From positions 124,001 to 188,000 of the forward strand of contig CALCBD010000031.1 of NCBI GenBank assembly GCA_937897985.1: a DNA stretch of 64,000 nucleotides, given 5' to 3'. Position numbers and translations under genes: made by a program. The DNA is from an uncultured Paludibacter sp. GTDB taxonomy: Bacteria; Bacteroidota; Bacteroidia; Bacteroidales; Paludibacteraceae. Below the pieces are notes generated by a model. The model did no database searches and was not told where the DNA came from. It saw nothing but the letters and a program-made list of their open reading frames with translations. Positions 18,715 to 27,800 of this stretch are shown piece after piece (within the stretch, counting starts at the first letter, position 1; the number at the start of each line of letters is the position of its first letter).

Positions 18715-19734
18715 TTATTTTACAACGTTCACTTCACTACCATCCACTAAATTCGTTGCGCCGGCTGTCACTACCTGTGATCCGGAAGTCACCCCCGAAA
18801 TAATTTCATATTCATTGTCGAGACGCTGGCCAAGTTCTACCTGTTTGTATTCCACTTTTCCATTGTTGTATACATAAACGTAGCGGGCTCCTGAACCGGA
18901 TTGTTTGATGATTGACTGATCGGGAACGACAACATGTTTTTTACTTCCAAATCCCATAGTTACACGGGCAAACATTCCGGGACGCACTTTGTAACTGCTG
19001 TTTTCAAGTTTAATCTCAACTGAGAAAGTACGGGTTCTTTCATCGATAGTAGGATAAATCAGACTTACTTTTCCGTTAAAAGTCTGATTTGGAAAAACAT
19101 CAAAACTTATTTTCACGGGCATTCCGGTAGTAACATCGGAATAAAACGATTCGGAAACATTAACGAGTACTTTAACAGGATTGATTTCCATCACTGTAAG
19201 TACCGGCATTTGAGCTGAATAGATATCACCGTTGTCATAGTTTTTGGCTGTGACAATTCCGCTTACAGGACTCAAAAGAAATGTGTTTTCAGTCATGTTT
19301 TTAAGATTGGTCTCGGCAACATCCAGCTGTAGCTTGGCGTTGTCAAGATCCTGCTGCGATGCACCACCCACATTGAACAGTTCTTTTGTGCGTTTATACA
19401 TTCGTTTGTAATTTTCAATCTGTGTTTCAAGATTGGATAAGTTAGCAACATCCATTTGAACAAGTTTTTGTCCTTTCTGAATTCTTTGACCCACCGATAC
19501 TAAAATCTGACGAATCCTGCCAGGTGATGAAGGTGCAATACTGTTTTTTGTTTCGGGTTGTACGGTTGCTGTCAGTTCAATTTTTTGTTCTACATCGCGT
19601 TCCGATACTGTCTGTAAAGTTACATTCGGTATTTTTTTTGTCTCTTTAATCTCTTTTGCTGCCGGTTTGCTGCACGATATTAATCCTATTGTTACAGCTA
19701 AAAGTGTAATTCCTGCTAATTTAATCTTTTTCAT
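18715..19734 (-). CDS. RND efflux periplasmic adaptor (membrane fusion protein), lipoprotein
   Basis: About 339 residues from ATG 19734 (a TTG at 19743 is less likely). A lipobox GLISC at about residue 20 makes it a lipoprotein. The order is beta-barrel, lipoyl half-motif (SSPGRIRQILVSVGQRIQKGQKL), coiled-coil hairpin (about 100-145), lipoyl half-motif, and C-terminal barrel with the VVPDQSIIKQSG family segment. It joins the RND pump to the TolC channel. It sits between the tolC and RND genes in one operon. Confidence 0.94.
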   Translation of the reverse strand: MKKIKLAGITLLAVTIGLISCSKPAAKEIKETKKIPNVTLQTVSERDVEQKIELTATVQPETKNSIAPSSPGRIRQILVSVGQRIQKGQKLVQMDVANLSNLETQIENYKRMYKRTKELFNVGGASQQDLDNAKLQLDVAETNLKNMTENTFLLSPVSGIVTAKNYDNGDIYSAQMPVLTVMEINPVKVLVNVSESFYSDVTTGMPVKISFDVFPNQTFNGKVSLIYPTIDERTRTFSVEIKLENSSYKVRPGMFARVTMGFGSKKHVVVPDQSIIKQSGSGARYVYVYNNGKVEYKQVELGQRLDNEYEIISGVTSGSQVVTAGATNLVDGSEVNVVK

Positions 19735-19769
19735 TTTGATCAATTTATTTGATGTTTCTGATTTGTTTT

Positions 19770-21125
19770 TTATTTAATTGCCGAGTCTTTGCCTAAAAGT
19801 TTTTCCAGGTCTGATTTTGCGGTGAGATAATCGTAAATTGATTGATTGTACGACAATCCTGCCTGTATGTATGCCAGTTGAGAATTGGTAATATCAAGGT
19901 AGGTTCCTGATCCGACTTCATATCGTTTTTCCGAGATTTCAACCGCTTTTTCAGCCTGACGTAACCCTTCTTTATTTGATGCAATTTTTTCCATTGCTTT
20001 TTTGATATTGTCCAGATAGCTTATGGTTTGAAGCTCGAGACTGTGACGGAGGTTCTGTCGCTGATCTTTGAGCTCGTCAAGTTGAATATTAAGTTGTTTT
20101 TGTTTGTAAACTCTGGCTCCACCCTGAAACAGCGGAACCGAAAGTGAAACTCCCACTGTAGAATACGGAAACCATTTATAACCAAACGAAAAAGGATCGT
20201 TACCCATAGACATATACTGATAATTGAAGCTTGCAGCTAATGTGGGCCACCATGATGCTTTCTGAATTTTAAGGCTGTGCTGTAACTGCGACGCTTTAAT
20301 ATCAAACTGAGTCAGATCCGTGTTTTTATTGAGGGATGTTGTATCAATCAGCAGGGCATCGTTATACATGTTTGCTTCGAAATCCGATAAACTTCCCACC
20401 ACTTTTATTTCAGTGGACATATCCATACCCATCAGTAACTTTAACTGTAATTTGCTCAGATTTACTGCGCTTTCGGCCGATACGAGATTTGATTTGGCAT
20501 TGCGAACCTGTACGTCGGCTCTGATCCATTCAAATTCCGATAACACCCCCTGTTTAAATTTGTCGTGGATGATGCGAGAATTTTCACCTGTGTTGTCGTA
20601 GCTTTTTTTGAACACATTGTACGAGTCCTGTGCCATCAGTACACCATAATAAGCTTTTGTAACCTGATTTATCAATGATTGTTTCGATGCTCTGGCCGAT
20701 TCGAGTGCCAGTGCAGCGTCAATGTCCGACATCTCTAATGTTGCCCAAAGTGCCGGAGCTATTATTGGTAAGCTTGCCGAAATACCTCCCGAGAAAGTAT
20801 TGTCCTGGCCCATTTCAAAACCATCAGGATTCTCCGGCATTCCCGGAATAGTGAAAAATACCTTTTGCTTCTTCAATGATCGCTGATACGATCCGGAAGC
20901 CGAAATATTCGGAAAAAGTCCGGCAATTCTTTCTTTTTTCGAATAATCCACTCTCTGTATTTCCTTATTTGCAACCTTTATTGTGGGACTTTCGCTGAGC
21001 GAAATTTCCAATGCCCTGCTCAGCGATACAGTGAGTGTATCCTGTGCAAATGCTGCTGTCAAAGGCAAAAGTATCATAAGTACTATTGACTTTATTGTTT
21101 TAAATTTTACTTGTTTCACAGTCAT
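19770..21125 (-). CDS. TolC-family outer-membrane efflux channel
   Basis: A 451-residue exported protein (signal peptide to about residue 27, ending FAQ) with the two OEP repeats of TolC: SRALEISLSESPTIKVANKEI opens the first helical hairpin, VTKAYYGVLMAQDSY continues it, and SVPLFQGGARVYKQKQL starts the second. It is the first gene of the tolC-MFP-RND-PII-like operon, with its own promoter and inverted repeat upstream and a TetR gene 197 bp further. Confidence 0.94.
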   Translation of the reverse strand: MTVKQVKFKTIKSIVLMILLPLTAAFAQDTLTVSLSRALEISLSESPTIKVANKEIQRVDYSKKERIAGLFPNISASGSYQRSLKKQKVFFTIPGMPENPDGFEMGQDNTFSGGISASLPIIAPALWATLEMSDIDAALALESARASKQSLINQVTKAYYGVLMAQDSYNVFKKSYDNTGENSRIIHDKFKQGVLSEFEWIRADVQVRNAKSNLVSAESAVNLSKLQLKLLMGMDMSTEIKVVGSLSDFEANMYNDALLIDTTSLNKNTDLTQFDIKASQLQHSLKIQKASWWPTLAASFNYQYMSMGNDPFSFGYKWFPYSTVGVSLSVPLFQGGARVYKQKQLNIQLDELKDQRQNLRHSLELQTISYLDNIKKAMEKIASNKEGLRQAEKAVEISEKRYEVGSGTYLDITNSQLAYIQAGLSYNQSIYDYLTAKSDLEKLLGKDSAIK

Positions 21126-21179
21126 TACTTCTATTGTTTTTTTTGATTTGCTTTTTTATTTTTATTATTTAATCCGGAG

Positions 21180-21223
21180 CAAAGATACTTCATATATCGA
21201 TTAACAATAAATTTAAAATCGAT
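21180..21223 (-). promoter_or_regulatory. tolC operon promoter with overlapping inverted repeat (candidate TetR operator)
   Basis: On the minus strand TTG (21207-21205), a 17-nt spacer and TATCTTTG (21187-21180) form a good Bacteroidetes promoter. The arms ATCGATT (21196-21202) and AATCGAT (21217-21223), 14 bp apart, form a perfect inverted repeat that covers the -33 box, as expected for a repressor site. Confidence 0.5.
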
Positions 21224-21321
21224 GAATAAAGTTTTTATTCCGTTAAATGGCGATTTTGTTTCTTTATAATTCCTTTGTTTTTTTGTTTTCTGAGTTATTT
21301 TCCGGTTTTTTACTGATAAAG

Positions 21322-21957
21322 TTAGCTGGTTGGTTTCTCGTAATTGCCTTTTGCCTCGTTCAGATAATGTTCTTCCATGTATTTCAGTCCTTTTTCATTG
21401 GCAATGACATGCATCATTAAATCGATAAAAAAATCCAGTACTCTTTTTTTTGTATATTTCTTCTGCGATTTTTCCATCATTTCAAATGTGTTTTTCAGTT
21501 GAATGGTGTGAAAATCAGAAATTAACTCAATGTCTAAATCCTTACGGTAATAACCTTCCTCGATTCCCTGTTTTAAATTTTCTTCAAATCCTGATTTAAT
21601 TGAATGATTTCTCTGACTACTCACCCCTTCGTACACTTTCGGATAAAATTTTTCAAGATCGTACCAAAGCGCATGTGGTTGACAGTCAGATTGTTTTTTT
21701 ATTTCACGTACGATATAAATCAGTGAATCAATTGCATTCTTGTTTTTCAGGTTTTTAGAAAACTTTTCGATATGCTGGTCTTTCTCAAAATTGATTACTG
21801 CTTCGACCAAATCCTCCTTTTGTTGAAAGTGGCTGTAAAATGTTTTTTTTGAAATGCGCAACTCGGAACATATTTCGTCTATCGAAACATTTCTGATCCC
21901 GAGTTGATGAAACATTTTTCCGGCAGTTTGCAATATTAATTCCTGTTGTGAGTCCAT
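21322..21957 (-). CDS. TetR/AcrR-family transcriptional repressor
   Basis: About 211 residues from ATG 21957. The N-terminal helix-turn-helix is clear (FHQLGIRNVSIDEICSELRISKKTFYSHF), and the C-terminal half is an all-helical ligand domain. The TTG at 21990 used by a longer frame lies inside a TAATTTTG box (minus strand, 21995-21988), so the shorter start is preferred. It is upstream of and parallel to the efflux operon, whose promoter has an inverted repeat; control of that operon is the natural inference. Confidence 0.9.
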   Translation of the reverse strand: MDSQQELILQTAGKMFHQLGIRNVSIDEICSELRISKKTFYSHFQQKEDLVEAVINFEKDQHIEKFSKNLKNKNAIDSLIYIVREIKKQSDCQPHALWYDLEKFYPKVYEGVSSQRNHSIKSGFEENLKQGIEEGYYRKDLDIELISDFHTIQLKNTFEMMEKSQKKYTKKRVLDFFIDLMMHVIANEKGLKYMEEHYLNEAKGNYEKPTS

Positions 21958-22230
21958 TTTATTGTTTTCTCTGTTGTTTTGTGAGTGCAAAATTATATAA
22001 AAAGAGTTTCTGAATTTGAATTTGTTTGAAAAAATAACGTTAAATTTATTTAAAAGTAAAGTAAATAACAGATAATCAGTATGATAATAAGTTGAACTTG
22101 GAAACTTAAATAATTTATTAGTTTCCTGGTGCTATTGATGTACAAACAAAACAACATCAAAAAAGTTTATTTTGATGTAAAAATTCTTTATTAATTTAAA
22201 ATACGGATAGAAAAATGAGTCTGAAAGTAC

Positions 22231-22758
22231 TTAAATTCCGGTAATTCTGATTTCAGGACTGATTTGAAGAGTAGTTAAATTGATTCCTTCCCAGAGTAAC
22301 AGCCGGACTTTATTTGAGATTTGTAAATCTGAAGCTGGTTTAAAAAGTTGTTGAGGCAGGTAGCAACATGCGTTGATAAATTGATCAATTCTCAGTTCAG
22401 AAAAGAAATTATAATTTATTTTTAGCAGTCTGTTGATTTCGCCGGAGTTATTACTCCCGAAATCAATGATTCCGGTGTAGTTTGCATCAAGTGGTAAAAC
22501 GGATTTGTGGTTTGAAAAGTCAATGTAATGACGATCGGCCATCAGCTTTATTAATCCGGTTTCGTTCAGATAGTGTTTCGCCGATATGATTTCGGTTGAA
22601 ATTATACCGTTGTAAAAAAATGTATTGGCTGTTTCGAACGGCATCGATTTCAAATCGAAGATATCCTTAATTATCCCTGCATCATCGAGTTCAATCGCAT
22701 GGTGACGCAGAATCAATTCCGGTGAGCAATAAATGAGCTGAGCTGCAACACGTTTCAT
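22231..22758 (-). CDS. Hypothetical protein; resembles only the N-terminal part of amidohydrolases
   Basis: A 175-residue soluble protein. Its start (VAAQLIYCSPELILRHHAIELDD then FETANTFFYNGIISTEIISAKHYL) follows the pattern of the amidohydrolase composite beta-domain that precedes the HxH metal motif, but here the HxH is absent (AKHY) and no barrel follows. It may be a degenerate or repurposed relative. It overlaps the DUF4296 gene by 4 bp (ATGA), so it belongs to the lspA operon. Function unknown. Confidence 0.6.
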   Translation of the reverse strand: MKRVAAQLIYCSPELILRHHAIELDDAGIIKDIFDLKSMPFETANTFFYNGIISTEIISAKHYLNETGLIKLMADRHYIDFSNHKSVLPLDANYTGIIDFGSNNSGEINRLLKINYNFFSELRIDQFINACCYLPQQLFKPASDLQISNKVRLLLWEGINLTTLQISPEIRITGI

Positions 22759-23642
22759 TTTCTGTGTAGTAACACTTTGCTTCTGATACGATTATTAATT
22801 GTATCGCTTCTGTCAATCGCGTTATTTACAGGATGTTCAATTAACTGTATCACTTTACGGATGCTATCCTGAGCTAATTCGTCGTATTGACGGAGCAACC
22901 TGAGGCTATCGATTGTAGCAATCATTTTCAGAGCAGGTTTTTTGCCTGCAGAAATTTTTCCGGTTATTGAGTCGATTGTACTTTGATAACGGGCTTTTAA
23001 TATTAATTTATAGTCTCTTAATATACTATCGTTGTGTAATTTGGTATAAACGCTGTCCACTTTTCCATTGGCGTAGAAAACGCGCATTACTGCCTGTGGC
23101 GCAACGCCGGCAGCTTTTTGTTTCATGCGGTGTCTGAAACTCAATGAATAGACATCTTTCCACTGTAAATCCCTGTTTTTAATGCTGAATTTAATTTGAG
23201 TCGTTGCCGAGTCTTTCGTAAGATGGTAAGCAATACGATTAGTCCAGATGTTTTTTTCGGAATGTCTTAAAGCGACAGAATCAATCGGATGGTATTTCCT
23301 GTTTTTAACATCGGTTTCAAATTGAGTGAGATTTTCGAGTACCCTTGTATAGATATTTGTGAATTTTTTAGGATTATCGACATACCAAACAAGTGAAGAG
23401 TCAAAGTTAGCCTTGGTAATACCGTACTTTTTGAAAAGTGCGTTGTAGTAGTAAATTTTTAAATTTTCGACAGAATCGGATTTGAAAGCCTGAATGGCTA
23501 AAGCTCCGTCGAGTTTATGAAGATCGGTCAGGAAATTAATCATTTCGTCCTGACTCATCACATTATCGGGCTTGTTGGTACAAGCAGGGAGAGTGAAAAT
23601 ACAGAGTGCCGTGAAAATAAAAAATCTGAGGATGCTATTCAT
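22755..23642 (-). CDS. DUF4296 lipoprotein
   Basis: The 295 residues begin with a lipoprotein signal (lipobox LPAC, Cys21). The DUF4296 domain spans about 30-115 (MSQDEMINFLTDLHKLDGAL...YNALFKKYGITKANFDSSLVWYV), followed by a Lys/Asp-rich helical tail. In Bacteroidetes this family sits next to lspA; its role is unknown. It overlaps lspA by 8 bp and the next gene by 4 bp. Confidence 0.8.
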   Translation of the reverse strand: MNSILRFFIFTALCIFTLPACTNKPDNVMSQDEMINFLTDLHKLDGALAIQAFKSDSVENLKIYYYNALFKKYGITKANFDSSLVWYVDNPKKFTNIYTRVLENLTQFETDVKNRKYHPIDSVALRHSEKNIWTNRIAYHLTKDSATTQIKFSIKNRDLQWKDVYSLSFRHRMKQKAAGVAPQAVMRVFYANGKVDSVYTKLHNDSILRDYKLILKARYQSTIDSITGKISAGKKPALKMIATIDSLRLLRQYDELAQDSIRKVIQLIEHPVNNAIDRSDTINNRIRSKVLLHRK

Positions 23643-24240
23643 TTATATTTTCATTAATATTCTTTTTAGTTTCCAGGCTCTCGTTCAAATCTTTACGGAA
23701 GAAAATCAGAATGATGCCAACTGAAATAGTAATTGCGGAATCGGCAATATTAAATATAGGGCTGAAAAAGATAGTCTCACCTGCGCTGTTTTTGATTAAA
23801 GGGAAATAGAGCATGTCCACTACTTTCCCGTAAAAGAGTGGAGCATATCCACCGGTTTCGGGCAGAAATGTAGCAGCCATACCATTGCTTTCGCTGAACA
23901 GCAGTCCGTAAAACATAGAGTCGAAAATATTACCGGCAGCACCAGCCAATAGTAACGAAACTGCCAGGATATAACCCTGGCGGGCATTATTCTTTATCAG
24001 TTTGCGGATAAAGAGTGCAAGTGCAATCACAGCAACGATTCGGAACAGGGTTAAAAACAGTTTACCAATTATTTCCATGCCAAAGGCCATTCCGTTGTTT
24101 TCAATAAAAAATATTTTAAACCAGCTGAAAACATCGACGTGTTCACCTAATGCAAAATTAAGTTTAATGAAAATCTTTGATGCCTGATCGACAAACAGAA
24201 CAAGTAAAATGAGTAATAATGACTTTTTGGTAACTGACAT
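23635..24240 (-). CDS. lspA: Lipoprotein signal peptidase (signal peptidase II)
   Basis: A 201-residue inner-membrane aspartic protease that cleaves prolipoproteins. The conserved blocks are FIENNGMAFGMEI, GAAGNIFDSMFYG (first catalytic Asp) and FNIADSAIT (second catalytic Asp), with four transmembrane helices. It is longer than the E. coli enzyme because of an extra loop between the two Asp blocks, as usual in Bacteroidetes. First gene of a three-gene overlapping operon whose second product is itself a lipoprotein. Confidence 0.95.
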   Translation of the reverse strand: MSVTKKSLLLILLVLFVDQASKIFIKLNFALGEHVDVFSWFKIFFIENNGMAFGMEIIGKLFLTLFRIVAVIALALFIRKLIKNNARQGYILAVSLLLAGAAGNIFDSMFYGLLFSESNGMAATFLPETGGYAPLFYGKVVDMLYFPLIKNSAGETIFFSPIFNIADSAITISVGIILIFFRKDLNESLETKKNINENINE

Positions 24241-24319
24241 TCTGCAAAATTGATGATTTAATACAAGAATTCGACAGCAAATATTTGATTTGTTGTCGAA
24301 TCTTCCTGATTTTTAATGA

Positions 24320-24697
24320 TTATTTCTGGTCGTTCTTGGCTTCGATGCTTAAAGTAGCATGAGGCACAGCACGAAGGCGTTCCTTGGGAATTAGTTTGCC
24401 GGTTTCGCGGCAAATACCGTAGGTTTTATTCTCGATACGCACTAAGGCTGCCTGCAGGTGTTGAATGAATTTCATCTGACGCTGAGCAAGCCGGCCCGAT
24501 TCTTCTTTTGATAAAGTTGAAGCTCCCTCTTCCAGTACTTTGAAAGTAGGTGAAGTATCCATTACATCATTGCCATCCAGATTGGTGATTCCGTTGCGCA
24601 ATAATTCATAATCCTTTTGAGCTTTGGCAAGTTTTTCAAGAATTAATTCCTTAAACTCAGCCAATTCAGCATCGGTATATCTTGTTTTCTCTGCCAT
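24320..24697 (-). CDS. DksA/TraR-family protein lacking the zinc-finger cysteines
   Basis: A 125-residue protein with the DksA coiled coil (about 8-90) and the C-terminal globule GICRETGKLIPKERLRAVPHAT. Three of the four zinc-ligand Cys positions are replaced (CRET for CxxC; SIEAK for CIxC). Bacteroidetes homologues share such loss. DksA-type proteins bind RNA polymerase through the secondary channel; the acidic tip expected there is at DGNDVMD. It lies between lspA and ileS, as in relatives. Confidence 0.85.
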   Translation of the reverse strand: MAEKTRYTDAELAEFKELILEKLAKAQKDYELLRNGITNLDGNDVMDTSPTFKVLEEGASTLSKEESGRLAQRQMKFIQHLQAALVRIENKTYGICRETGKLIPKERLRAVPHATLSIEAKNDQK

Positions 24698-24832
24698 ACT
24701 TTTTTTGATTTTAAAATATTTGATATTTTCTTATATTACAATGATTTTGTAACTATTTGTAATTGCGTGCGAAAATAGCAAATAAGTTTCGGTTTGACAA
24801 TTATTTTATGATTTTATTTTATACGATTATAT

Positions 24833-27800
24833 TTATACTTTTTTGATGGACACTTTCACTGTATATTCATCAAAATCGAGTTCGGTTGCATCATTTAATT
24901 CTTCGACCAGAGTTACCGAATTAGCGAGTGTCTGAGTTGCAATATATCCGGCAAATTCATTCACTGATGCTTCAATTTCATCTCTGTTTTCGATTTCAAC
25001 AGAAATTTTATCCACAATTTCGTACCCGTTCGATTTTCGGATATTCTGAATGCGGTTCACCAACTCGCGAGCAATACCTTCGCGCAGCAAACTGTCGGTA
25101 ACAGTAATGTCGAGTGCAACGGTCAGCTTGCCTTCGTTGGCTACTAACCAACCCGGCATGTCTTCGGTAATTATTTCAACATCTTCGGGTGTAAGTTTCA
25201 CATTACCACTAAGTAATTCAAGTACAAAAAGTCCGTTCCTTTCAATTTCAGTGATTTCATGATTTCCGAATGAATTCATCGCTACAGCAATTTCCTTCAT
25301 TTGTTTGCCATATTTTTTACCCAGTGTTTTGAAGTTGGGTTTTATTTTTTTAACCAGATTGGCTACATCATTGTCGGCAGGTATCACTTCAAACTCTTTT
25401 ACATTCACTTCAGCTTTTACCAAATCGGCAATATAGCTCAACTGTTGATAGGTAATTTCATCGGGTGCCGGCACTACAGCTTTTGTCAGAGGCTGACGCA
25501 CTTTTTTATCGGCCTTACGGCGCAATGCCAGTATCATCGACGAGGTTTGTTGTGCCAGTTGCATACATTCTTCCAGATTTTTATCAATCAGTTCTTCGTT
25601 GCAAACAGGAAAATCGGCTAAATGAACTGATTCCTTTGTGTCTTTGGCTGTGACAGCATTGAGATCAAGGAAAAGCCGGTCGGCAAAGAAAGGCGCGATT
25701 GGTGCCATCAGTCGCGAAATTGTTTCGAGACAGGTATACAGAGTTTGATATGCCGAAATTTTATCTTCGTCATATTCACCTCCCCAGTAACGTTTACGGT
25801 TCAGACGAACATACCAGTTACTCAGGTTTTCGCCCACAAAATCAGCAATCGCACGTCCGGCACGCGTTGGTTCGTAAGTTTCGTAATATTCGGTTACATC
25901 TTTTACCAACGTATTCAGCAGGGAAATGATCCAGCGATCAATTTCCGGACGTTTTTCCATCGGAATTTCCTCTTCGGAGCAGGTAAAATTATCGACATTG
26001 GCATAAAGTGAGAAGAAGGAATATGTATTGTAAAGCGTTCCGAAGAATTTACGGCGCACTTCTTCCACACCTTCGATGTCAAACTTAAGGTTGTCCCATG
26101 GCGATGAATTGGTCATCATGTACCAGCGCAGTGGATCTGAACCGTATTTCTCAATAGACGAGAACGGATCAACACCGTTACCCAGACGTTTCGACATTTT
26201 ATTGCCGTTTTTGTCAAGAACAAGTCCGTTGGAAATTACATTTTTAAATGCAACCGAGCCACGAACCATAGTACTGATTGCATGCAAGGTAAAAAACCAA
26301 CCACGTGTTTGATCGACACCTTCCGAAATAAAGTCGGCGGGGAAGCCCCCTAAATCCCCCACAGGGGGACTTAAGAGTGCGTGTTTTATCAGTTTGATTG
26401 TTCGGTCTGATTTATTTAATACTTCATCGTTTGAAAAACGAAGTACACGATATCCTAAATTTTTTAAGATTTCTGTTCGTAATTTATCTGCTTCTTTAAC
26501 GTCCGGATTGTTATGATAACCACCATCAACCTCGATTACTAATTTCTCACTCAAACAAACAAAATCTACTATAAAATCGTCAATTACATGTTCTCTGCGA
26601 AATTTGTAGTTTTCTAATTGTTTCCCTTTCAATGCTTCCCACAAAAATGTTTCTGCAACAGTTGGTTCTTTTCTTCTGTTTTTTGCATTCTCTTTTAACA
26701 GTTCATAAATGAATGGATTTGCAGTATGATAGGGCTTTTCTTTCTTAAAGTCCCCCTGTGGGGGATTTAGGGGGCTTCTGTTTTCGAACGGATAGTGTAA
26801 TTGTGCATAAGGCATTGCCCCGGAATCGAACCATACGTCGATAAGGTCGAGTTCGCGCTTCATAGGTTTGCCCGATTTTGAAACCAGAATAATTCCATCG
26901 ACATACGGACGGTGAAGGTCTATGTTTTTTACATCATAATTTTCAGCTGTATATTCACCGACTTTAAAATTTTTGTAAGGATTTTCGGTCATGAAGCCTG
27001 TTGAAATCGATTTTTCGATTTCAGCCATTAATTCTTCAACCGAACCGATACAAATTTCTTCCGATCCATCTTCACTTCGCCAGATAGGAAGTGGTGTGCC
27101 CCAGTAACGGCTGCGGCTAAGGTTCCAGTCCTGCAGATTTTCGAGCCATTTCCCGAAACGGCCAGTACCTGTCGATTGTGGTTTCCAGTTGATGGTATCG
27201 TTAAGCGCCATCATTTCCTCGCGACAAGCAGTAGTTTTAATAAACCAGCTATCGAGCGGATAATATAAAACCGGTTTATCGGTACGCCAGCAATGCGGGT
27301 AATTGTGAACATGTTTTTCAATTTTGTAGGCAAGACCCTGTTGTTTCAGGAGCATACAAATTGAAACGTCAAGTGTTTCATCCTGCTCTGTGAGGTTTGA
27401 ATCGTAAGCGTTTTTTACAAACCGGCCTGCAAAATCCCCGTATGTTTCAAGGTTTACCTTTTCGGCAACAAAAGCGGCATCGAGGTCTTCTGTCTTGTAG
27501 AATTTTCCTGTTCTGTCGACCATTGGCTGGCGGTTACCATCTTTATCTGTCAGCAACATGGGCGGTACACCGTTTAGTTTGGCCACACGGTCGTCGTCGG
27601 CACCAAAGGTCGGTGCAATATGAACGATTCCCGTACCATCTTCGGTAGTGACAAAGTCGCCTGTAATTACACGGAAAGCACCTTCGCCCGGATTTACCCA
27701 GGGAATGAGTTGTTCGTATTCCATTCCGGCAAGTTCCGAACCCTTGTATTCCGCAATTACTTCGTATTCGTTTTTGCCCATCACAGCTCCCAACAGGTTT

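Noticed and set aside
24320..24697. Broken dksA gene
   Set aside because: The zinc cysteines are missing, but length, coiled coil and the C-terminal block are intact, and such loss is usual for Bacteroidetes members.
26342..26778. Intein in IleRS
   Set aside because: No splice-junction Cys/Ser start or His-Asn end, and no Hint-domain blocks; the domain is DUF559 only.
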